Positions 32,806 through 38,318 of a stretch of DNA of 38,318 nt are shown in pieces (positions within the stretch are counted from its first letter, which is position 1; the number at the start of each line of letters is the position of its first letter). This stretch comes from Microbacteriaceae bacterium PS02068 (GTDB taxonomy: Bacteria > Actinomycetota > Actinomycetes > Actinomycetales > Microbacteriaceae). A model generated the notes under the pieces. It saw nothing but the letters and a program-made list of their open reading frames with translations, was not told where the DNA came from and searched no databases. The position numbers were made by a program, and so were the translations under genes. Location of the stretch: assembly GCA_029959325.1 (NCBI GenBank), contig JASCPF010000028.1, positions 1 to 38,318 on the forward strand, read 5' to 3'.

Positions 32806-35157
32806 TCAGCGCGCGGAGCGCAGGCGCAGCGAGTTCAGCACCACGAAGACGCTCGAGAACGCCATCGCGGCCCCGGCGATCATCGGGTTCAGCAGCCCCA
32901 GCGCGGCCAGCGGAAGCGCCGCGACGTTGTAGGCGAAGGCCCAGAAGAGGTTGCCGCGGATGACGCGCATCGTGCGGCGACTCAGCGAGATCGCGGTGAC
33001 GACCGGGGCGAGCCCGTTGCCGGCGAGCGCGATGTCGCTCGCGTGCATCGCGGCATCGGTCCCCCCGCCCATCGCGAGACCGAGGTCGGCGGTCGCGAGC
33101 GCCGCCGCGTCGTTGATGCCGTCACCGACCATCGCAACGCGGTGACCGGATGCCTGCAGCCGCTCGATCTCGGCGACCTTGCCCTCGGGCAGCACCCCCG
33201 CGATCACGGTGGAGATGCCGGCGGCGGTGGCCGCGGCACGCGCCGCACCCTCGTTGTCGCCCGTCAGCAACACGACGTCGAGGCCCATGTCGCGCAGGTG
33301 CGCGACGGTCTCAGCGCTGTCGGGGCGCACCTCGTCGGCGACGGCGATGACCGCGCGCACCACGCCGTCCCAGCCGGCGACGACGGCCGTCGCGCCCCGC
33401 TCCTGCGCTGCGGCGACGGCGGATGCCGCGTCCGCGGGAAGGCCCCGGGCGATCTGCTCGGCGAAGGCCGGGCGCCCGGCGAACACGGCGTGGCCGTCGA
33501 TCGTCCCGGTGACGCCGCGCCCGGCCGATCCGGCGAAGTCCAGCGCGGGCGCCGGGTCTGTGGTGAGCGCGGCCAGCGCACGGGCGACCGGGTGTTCGGA
33601 CGCGTGCTCGAGCGAACCGACGAGGCGCGCGAGCTGCGGGGCATCTCCGTCGCCGATCGTGGTGATGGACAGGACCGTCATCGCGCCGGCGGTGACCGTG
33701 CCGGTCTTGTCGAGCACGACGGTGTCGATCTTCTGGGCCGACTCGAGTGCTTCGGGGCCGGTGATCAGAACGCCCAACTGGGCACCGCGGCCCGTGCCGA
33801 CGAGGATCGCGATCGGCGTCGCGAGACCGAGCGCGCAGGGGCACGCGATGATCAGCACCGCGACGGCGGCCGTGAAGCCGGCCGCGATACTCTCGCCGCT
33901 GAACCCGCCGATGATCATCCATACGAGCAGTGTCACGACCGCGAGCGCGATCACGATCGGCACGAACACCGACGAGATACGGTCGGCCAGGCGCTGCACA
34001 CGGCTCTTGCCCGACTGCGCGTCTTCGACCAGCCGCGCGAGGTGCGCGAGCCGCGTGTCGTCACCGACAGAGGTGGCCTCGACGATCAGCCGGCCGTCGG
34101 CGGCGATCGTGCCGCCGGTGACGCGACTGCCGATGGATGCCTCGACCGGCATGGACTCGCCGGTGAGCATGCTCTCGTCGACCGACGCGTGGCCCGAGAC
34201 GACGGTGCCATCGGTGGCGACCTTCTCACCCGGCCGCACGACGAAGCGATCGCCGACGCGCAGCTGCGCGGCATCCACCCGCGTGCCGTCCTCGAGTTCG
34301 ACGTCTTTCGCGGCCAGCTCCATGAGGGAGCGCAGTGCGGCGCCGGCACGCCGCTTCGAGCGCTGCTCGATGAACCGGCCCAGCAGCAGGAAGACCGTGA
34401 CGGCCGAGGCGACTTCGAAGTAGACGAGCGATGAGGGGTCGTGCACGGGGCCGAACAGCGCCGAGTCGTGGGTCATGCCGATGTGCCCGGCGGTGCCGAA
34501 CATCAGCGCCCAGAGACTCCACAGGTACGCCGCACCCGTACCGAGCGTGATGAGGGTGTCCATCGTCATCGCGCCGTGCCGCGCATTCGCGAACGTCGCA
34601 CGGTGGAACGGCCACCCGCCCCACAGCACGACGGGCGTCGCGAGGAGCAGCGACACCCACTGCCAGCCCGGGAACTGCCACGCCGGGATCATCCCGAGCG
34701 CAACCACGGGCAACGCGAGCACGGTGCTCACGATCAGCCGGGTGCGCAGCGGGGTCTGCCCTGCGTGGTCTTCGGTGTCATGGACGTGTCCGGCGTGCTC
34801 GTCGTGGCTCGCGTGCTGGTCGTGGCCGGCGTGCCCCGCGTGCTCGTGGTGTGCAGCGTCGTGCGCGTGATGGTCGGCGTGCGCGGCATCCACCGTCGCC
34901 GTCGGCAGACGCCGGACAGATGCCTGGTACCCCGCTTCACGGACGGCCGCGACCAGCTCTGCCGGATCGAGATCCTGCGGGTACGCGACCTTCGCCGACT
35001 CGGTGGCGAGGTTGACGGACGCTTCGACGCCGTCGAGCTTGCCGAGGCGCTTCTCGACGCGGGCGACGCAGCTCGCGCAGGTCATGCCCTCGATGTCGAG
35101 CACGGCGTGCGCACGGGGCGAGTCGTCGTGCGGCGCGACCGGGGCCGCGGCGTTCAC
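32806..35157 (-). CDS. copA: Copper-translocating P1B-type ATPase
   Basis: The 783-aa ATPase has an N-terminal HMA domain with GMTCASC (Cys27, Cys30) and a His-rich linker at ~93-131 holding 15 His. Eight membrane helices follow, with the ion-channel motif CPC (~439), DKTGTVT (phosphorylated Asp ~484), SEHP and [10 protein letters not shown] (~680). CPC plus the HMA identifies a Cu(I) exporter. GTG 35157 overlaps the copZ stop (GTGA). The frame is open to 35409, but that upstream part is copZ and the promoter read out of frame. Expression is probably controlled by the CsoR-like operator at 35425. Confidence 0.95.
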   Translation of the reverse strand: MNAAAPVAPHDDSPRAHAVLDIEGMTCASCVARVEKRLGKLDGVEASVNLATESAKVAYPQDLDPAELVAAVREAGYQASVRRLPTATVDAAHADHHAHDAAHHEHAGHAGHDQHASHDEHAGHVHDTEDHAGQTPLRTRLIVSTVLALPVVALGMIPAWQFPGWQWVSLLLATPVVLWGGWPFHRATFANARHGAMTMDTLITLGTGAAYLWSLWALMFGTAGHIGMTHDSALFGPVHDPSSLVYFEVASAVTVFLLLGRFIEQRSKRRAGAALRSLMELAAKDVELEDGTRVDAAQLRVGDRFVVRPGEKVATDGTVVSGHASVDESMLTGESMPVEASIGSRVTGGTIAADGRLIVEATSVGDDTRLAHLARLVEDAQSGKSRVQRLADRISSVFVPIVIALAVVTLLVWMIIGGFSGESIAAGFTAAVAVLIIACPCALGLATPIAILVGTGRGAQLGVLITGPEALESAQKIDTVVLDKTGTVTAGAMTVLSITTIGDGDAPQLARLVGSLEHASEHPVARALAALTTDPAPALDFAGSAGRGVTGTIDGHAVFAGRPAFAEQIARGLPADAASAVAAAQERGATAVVAGWDGVVRAVIAVADEVRPDSAETVAHLRDMGLDVVLLTGDNEGAARAAATAAGISTVIAGVLPEGKVAEIERLQASGHRVAMVGDGINDAAALATADLGLAMGGGTDAAMHASDIALAGNGLAPVVTAISLSRRTMRVIRGNLFWAFAYNVAALPLAALGLLNPMIAGAAMAFSSVFVVLNSLRLRSAR

Positions 35158-35366
35158 AGTCCTGCGACGACGGTGTAGCCGGCCTCGTCGACGGCCGCGG
35201 CGATCGCCTCGCTCGACACCGGTCCGGTCGCCTCGACCGTGAGCGTGCCGGTGCTGACGTCGACGCGCACGTCGCCGACGCCGTCGACCAGACGCACTTC
35301 GCGGGTCACCGCTCCGGCGCAGTGGGCGCACGTCATGCCCTGAACGGTATAGGTCTGCTCGGTCAT
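35154..35366 (-). CDS. copZ: Heavy-metal-associated copper chaperone
   Basis: The 70-aa protein is a stand-alone HMA domain with [19 protein letters not shown]; the MxCxxC pair binds Cu(I). It ends with [11 protein letters not shown], the usual HMA close. It would deliver copper to the HMA domain of the downstream ATPase. The ATG at 35366 is preceded by GAGGAGGA, a strong ribosome site. It is the first gene of the copZ-copA operon. Confidence 0.95.
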   Translation of the reverse strand: MTEQTYTVQGMTCAHCAGAVTREVRLVDGVGDVRVDVSTGTLTVEATGPVSSEAIAAAVDEAGYTVVAGL

Positions 35367-35421
35367 GAGTCCTCCTCGAGATCCGGCGGCGCGATCCCAC
35401 GCCGCTCACATCGACACCAAC

Positions 35422-35441
35422 AGGATACCCCCCTGGGGTAT
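35422..35441. promoter_or_regulatory. CsoR-like copper operator and copZ -10
   Basis: ATACCCC-CCT-GGGGTAT (35425-35441) is a perfect 7-bp dyad matching the copper-sensing CsoR operator form (TACCCC...GGGGTA). The minus-strand hexamer TATCCT (35427-35422) overlaps it and would be the copZ -10, so repressor binding would block transcription. Confidence 0.75.
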
Positions 35442-35450
35442 TCCTCGGCG

Positions 35451-35456
35451 TACGCT
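35451..35456 (+). promoter_or_regulatory. -10 hexamer of deoC
   Basis: TACGCT lies 6 nt before ATG 35463 and only 10 bp from the CsoR-like operator. Confidence 0.45.
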
Positions 35457-35462
35457 GGCATG

Positions 35463-36179
35463 ATGTCCACGATCACTGAACGCGCTCTCGCGGCGACCCT
35501 CGACCACGCCATCCTCAAGCCGGAACTGACGCGCACCGACGTCGACGCCGAACTCGACATCGCCGCCGAGTGGAAGGTCTTCAGCGTGTGCGTGCGCCCC
35601 AGTGACATCGCCTATGCGGTCTCGCGCCTCGAGGGCACCGGCGTCGCGGTCGGCACCGTGATCGGCTTTCCGCACGGCACCACGTCGACGGCTGCGAAGG
35701 TCGCCGAGGTGCGTCAGGCCCTCGCCGACGGCGCCACCGAGGTCGACATGGTGATCAACATCGGAGCGCTGCGCTCTGGCTTCGACGACGCGGTCGTCGC
35801 CGACATCGCGGCGGTCGTCGAGGCGGCACGCGGCCACATCACGAAGGTCATCCTCGAGACGGCGCTGCTCGACGACGAGCAGATCGCCCGCGGCAGCCGG
35901 CTCACCGAGCAGGGCGGCGCCGCCTTCGTCAAGACGTCGACGGGCTTCGCGGGTGGCGGTGCCACGGTGGAGCACGTGCGCCTCATGCGCGCGAACGTCA
36001 GCGAAGGGGTGCAGGTCAAGGCATCCGGCGGCGTCCGCAGCTACGCCGATGCTCTCGCGATGCTCGAGGCCGGCGCCTCGCGTCTGGGCACGAGCGGCAG
36101 CGCGGTGATCCTCGGCGAGGCGCGCCGCGTGGATGCCGGCGAAGCGGCGACCGGCGCCGTCGACTCGACCTCGTACTGA
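35463..36179 (+). CDS. deoC: Deoxyribose-phosphate aldolase
   Basis: The 238-aa class I aldolase has [42 protein letters not shown], the Schiff-base Lys in FVKTSTGF (about K157) and [10 protein letters not shown]. It cleaves 2-deoxyribose 5-phosphate to glyceraldehyde 3-phosphate and acetaldehyde in deoxynucleoside catabolism. ATG 35463 follows TACGCT by 6 nt; an ATG at 35460 is an alternative. It is divergent from copZA and convergent with ribF, and no other nucleoside catabolism gene is present. Confidence 0.96.
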   Translation: MSTITERALAATLDHAILKPELTRTDVDAELDIAAEWKVFSVCVRPSDIAYAVSRLEGTGVAVGTVIGFPHGTTSTAAKVAEVRQALADGATEVDMVINIGALRSGFDDAVVADIAAVVEAARGHITKVILETALLDDEQIARGSRLTEQGGAAFVKTSTGFAGGGATVEHVRLMRANVSEGVQVKASGGVRSYADALAMLEAGASRLGTSGSAVILGEARRVDAGEAATGAVDSTSY

Positions 36180-36219
36180 GGCTGCGGGGCCGGGCCACGT
36201 CACCCGCGCTCAGCAGACG

Positions 36220-37224
36220 TCAGGTGCGCAGCGCCGCGCGCACGCGCGCGACGTCGTCAGCCATCTGCGCGATGAGCGCGTCGATCCCCTCGAAGGCGAC
36301 CATTCCGCGGATCCGGTGCGTGAACTGGATCTGCACGCGGTGTCCGTAGAGGTCGAGACCGGTCTCGTCGAGCACGTAGGCCTCGACCTGGCGACGGTGC
36401 ACGTCGTCGAACGTCGGATTGGTACCGACCGAGATGGCGGCGGGATAACGCGTGACCGAGACGGCATCGGATGCCTCGCGCGCACCCGCCCGGCCCGCCC
36501 GGCCCGCTCGGCCCGCTCGGCCCGCCCCCTGATCGACGAGCCAGCCGGCGTAGACGCCGTCGGAGGGGATGAAGCCCTCGGCATCCGATGACAGGTTCGC
36601 CGTCGGGAAGCCCAACTCGCGTCCGCGCTTGAGTCCGTGCACGACCTCGCCCTGCACGGTGTGCGGGCGACCGAGCAGGCGTGCGGCGCCCTCGACGTCT
36701 CCCGCCGACAGCAGATCGCGCACCCACGTCGACGAGACGCGGCGGCCGCCGCCCTGCACATCCCCGACGACGTCGACGTCGAAGCCGAACTCGGCTCCGA
36801 GCTGTTCGAGCAGAGCAGGATCTCCCGCTCCCCCGCGCCCGAAGCGGAAGTCGTCGCCGACCATGACGGTCACCACGCCCAGCGCATCGACGAGCACGTG
36901 CTCGACGAACGCGCGCGGCTCGAGTGCGGCGAGAGCCTCGTCGAAGCGCAGCACGAGGGTCGCGTCGACGCCGGCATCCGCCAACTGGTCGAGCTTCTGA
37001 TCGACGCTCGAGAGCGGATCGGGGCAGAGCTCGGGGCGCAGCAGACTCAGCGGATTGCGGTCGAACGTCACCGCGACGACGCGGGCATCGGCGTCGGTCG
37101 CGGTGACCCGCGCGCGGTCGATCACGGCGCGATGCCCCGAATGCACGCCGTCGAACTTGCCGATCGCGACGACGCTCGGACCGAAGCCGGTGGGCACCTC
37201 GGTCGGATCCCGGAAGACGATCAC
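36220..37224 (-). CDS. ribF: Bifunctional riboflavin kinase/FAD synthetase
   Basis: The 334-aa protein has an N-terminal FAD synthetase domain (VVAIGKFDGVHSGHRAVI, VVAVTFDRNPLSLLRP, VMVGDDFRFGRGGAGD, RVSSTWVRDLL) and a C-terminal riboflavin kinase domain (GRELGFPTANL, VYAGWLVDQ, PAAISVGTNPTFDD, GHRVQIQFTHRIRGM). It makes FMN and then FAD. GTG 37224 overlaps the stop of the upstream membrane protein (GTGA). A (GRA)n run encoded by a 9-bp tandem repeat (36491-36526) is inserted between YAGWLVDQ and the YPAAISVG strand, where most RibF have a short loop. It belongs to the truB-ribF neighbourhood. Confidence 0.96.
   Translation of the reverse strand: MIVFRDPTEVPTGFGPSVVAIGKFDGVHSGHRAVIDRARVTATDADARVVAVTFDRNPLSLLRPELCPDPLSSVDQKLDQLADAGVDATLVLRFDEALAALEPRAFVEHVLVDALGVVTVMVGDDFRFGRGGAGDPALLEQLGAEFGFDVDVVGDVQGGGRRVSSTWVRDLLSAGDVEGAARLLGRPHTVQGEVVHGLKRGRELGFPTANLSSDAEGFIPSDGVYAGWLVDQGAGRAGRAGRAGRAGAREASDAVSVTRYPAAISVGTNPTFDDVHRRQVEAYVLDETGLDLYGHRVQIQFTHRIRGMVAFEGIDALIAQMADDVARVRAALRT
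36491..36526. repeat. 9-bp tandem repeat inside ribF
   Basis: Four adjacent units of CGGCCCGCC/T encode repeated Gly-Arg-Ala in the riboflavin kinase domain. The unit length keeps the frame, so unit number can vary without breaking the gene. Confidence 0.85.
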
Positions 37225-37688
37225 CAGCTCGATCCTTCCCGCACGCGCTCCCCGGCTGAGGGCTCGGGCGTATCGTCGGGGATGCCGTCGCGGTGCCGCA
37301 CGAGCCACCAGAGTCCGACGAACGGCAGCACGAGCGGCACCCAGAAGTAGCCGTAGCCGAAGCCTGACCACACGGTCGCATCGTGGGCGAAGAGCTCGGG
37401 GTGCGTGAGGCTCAGCGTGCCGACGACGAGCACGCCGACGAGCTCGAAGCAGATCGCCACCCACGCGACCACGTACCAGAAGCGGCGAGCCGAGAGCACG
37501 AGAGCGACGGTCGCGAGGACGTAGACGAGGGCGGATGCCGCCGACAGCGTGTAGGCCAGGGGGGCGTTCTCGTAGTCCTCGACGATCTGCACGAGCGAGC
37601 GACCGGTCGCAGCGAGCGCCATGATCGCGTACACGACCACGAGAACCCGGCCGATGCCGGTCATTCGGGTGCGGTGCTCGGGCGACAT
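37221..37688 (-). CDS. Small integral membrane protein next to ribF
   Basis: The 155-aa product has four hydrophobic segments (VLVVVYAIMALAATG, LSAASALVYVLATVALVLSA, FWYVVAWVAICFELVGVLVVGTLSL, GYGYFWVPLVLPFVGLWWLV) and a charged C-terminal tail. I recognise no named domain; similar unnamed membrane proteins accompany ribF in actinobacteria. ATG 37688 has TATCAT 9 nt upstream; an internal ATG eight codons later (MTGIGRVL) is an alternative start. Its stop overlaps the ribF start, so the two are co-translated. Confidence 0.75.
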   Translation of the reverse strand: MSPEHRTRMTGIGRVLVVVYAIMALAATGRSLVQIVEDYENAPLAYTLSAASALVYVLATVALVLSARRFWYVVAWVAICFELVGVLVVGTLSLTHPELFAHDATVWSGFGYGYFWVPLVLPFVGLWWLVRHRDGIPDDTPEPSAGERVREGSSW

Positions 37689-37782
37689 GACCTGTCAATG
37701 ATAGTTGGCCTGCGCGGTCGACCGGCGGGCTCGGCGGACGGGTTCGGCCGGCGAGGCGGTCGGACGCGGTGATCCGACTCGG

Positions 37783-38151
37783 TCACAGGGGCGGCGTCGT
37801 CCAGATCACCTGCATGCGCCACACCATCACGGCGACGGCGAGCGCGGCGACGCCCATGATGACGGTGCTCCAGCGACTGCGTTCGATGAGCGCCCAGAAC
37901 ACGGCGGCCGGCGGCAGCAGGACGGCCGAGACGAGGTAGACCCAGTATTCGAGGCCGCTGCCGAGCGGAGCGTTGCCCGCGATCGGGCCGACGATCGCCA
38001 TGACCACCTGCGCGAGCAGCAGGACGAGGATCAGCGCCATGCCGCCGACGGTCACATCGCCCGGGCGGCGCCCGGCCAGGCCCGCGACGATCGCGGCGAG
38101 CCCGACGAGGACCGCCACGATCACCTGCAGATACGTGAACCACAGGATCAC
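37783..38151 (-). CDS. Small four-helix membrane protein
   Basis: The 122-aa product has four hydrophobic stretches (LQVIVAVLVGLAAIVAGLAG, MALILVLLLAQVVMAIVG, WVYLVSAVLLPPAAVFWAL, VIMGVAALAVAVMVW). No family is recognised. GTG 38151 overlaps the truB stop (GTGA), so it is made from the truB transcript. The 94 bp to the next gene contain a -10-like TATCAT but no gene. Confidence 0.75.
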   Translation of the reverse strand: MILWFTYLQVIVAVLVGLAAIVAGLAGRRPGDVTVGGMALILVLLLAQVVMAIVGPIAGNAPLGSGLEYWVYLVSAVLLPPAAVFWALIERSRWSTVIMGVAALAVAVMVWRMQVIWTTPPL

Positions 38152-38318
38152 GAGGCATCCCCCGCCATGTTCATCGCGCTCTTGACGTCGCCTCCGCGCC
38201 GCTCGACGATGCCGACGAGGCGGCCTTCCGGATCGATCGCCGCGGGCGTCGCCGTGGCGGCGCCGACGAGGCGCGGGGCGGCGCCCGGCAGTCGCTTGCC
38301 GTGGCGCAGATCGCGCGC
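38148..38318 (-). CDS. truB: tRNA pseudouridine synthase B, C-terminal end
   Basis: Only the last ~56 codons lie in the window, read from its right edge to the TGA at 38150-38148. The peptide includes DLRHGKRLPG and IDPEGRLVGIVERRGGDVKSA, which matches the C-terminal PUA-like end of actinobacterial TruB. TruB makes pseudouridine 55 in tRNA. The gene order truB to ribF on one strand is the common actinobacterial arrangement and supports the call. The catalytic domain is outside the window. Confidence 0.75.
   Translation of the reverse strand, partial: ARDLRHGKRLPGAAPRLVGAATATPAAIDPEGRLVGIVERRGGDVKSAMNMAGDAS

Noticed and set aside
32107..34434. 775-aa open frame on the plus strand over the SNF2 and copA genes
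   Set aside because: Antisense to the N-terminal part of the SNF2 helicase gene and to copA; composition typical of shadow frames.

Overview
The window is about 70% GC, gene-dense and rich in GTG starts, with many 4-bp stop/start overlaps. Its gene families (MgtA-like mannosyltransferase, CE1758/CE1759 flavin oxidoreductase pair, actinobacterial aspartase, Gly/Lys-type 6-phosphofructokinase, truB and ribF close together) point to an actinobacterium, most likely Microbacteriaceae and probably Microbacterium. The genus is an inference from gene style and from a very frequent GGATGCC/GGCATCC word. I see no rRNA, tRNA, CRISPR array, transposase or prophage. This is chromosomal core-plus-metabolic DNA.

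Layout. 1-1429: end of a CitA/DcuS-type sensor kinase and its response regulator. 1431-4216: a fused glycosyltransferase/SGNH hydrolase and a DedA protein. 4168-8145: G6PDH divergent from a GH15 glycosidase, then a C26 amidotransferase. 8146-8379: tandem repeats and a perfect 20-bp hairpin. 8380-10292: an FMN reductase and luciferase-like monooxygenase pair, divergent from an acyltransferase-3 protein; then a 2OG-Fe(II) dioxygenase. 12846-16795: rpsO, a DUF167 protein, an MFS exporter, a frameshifted EamA permease and an AlkA-like glycosylase. 16865-20189: YceI, FKBP, PrsW and an FAH-family protein. 20190-20559: three palindromic repeats. 20560-25094: DUF4190-type protein, aspA, an aldo/keto reductase under a MerR regulator, and a metallophosphoesterase. 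25175-29020: PiT phosphate transporter with a small membrane partner, divergent from oligopeptidase B. 29021-32552: two more palindromic repeats, pfkA and an SNF2-type helicase. 32806-35366: copper ATPase and copper chaperone behind a CsoR-like operator. 35463-38318: deoC, ribF, two small membrane proteins and the end of truB.

The genes form short operons joined by GTGA/ATGA overlaps (kinase-regulator, LLM-FMN reductase, DUF167-MFS, merR-akr, pit-small protein, copZ-copA, truB-membrane protein, membrane protein-ribF). About fifteen leading genes have a -10-like hexamer 6 to 8 nt before the start codon, the layout of leaderless transcripts. Central carbon functions (zwf, GH15, pfkA, deoC, aspA) are scattered rather than clustered.

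The signals that go beyond ordinary annotation are: (1) a family of six ~57-bp palindromic repeats found only between the 3' ends of convergent genes; (2) strong over-representation of GGATGCC/GGCATCC in both orientations and several reading frames, about 80 copies counted by eye; (3) regulatory sites that match their genes: a CsoR-like operator at copZA, a PHO-box-like direct repeat at pit, and a MerR operator in a 19-bp promoter spacer; (4) an in-frame 9-bp tandem repeat inside ribF. I did not find a convincing new multi-gene defence or biosynthetic system.
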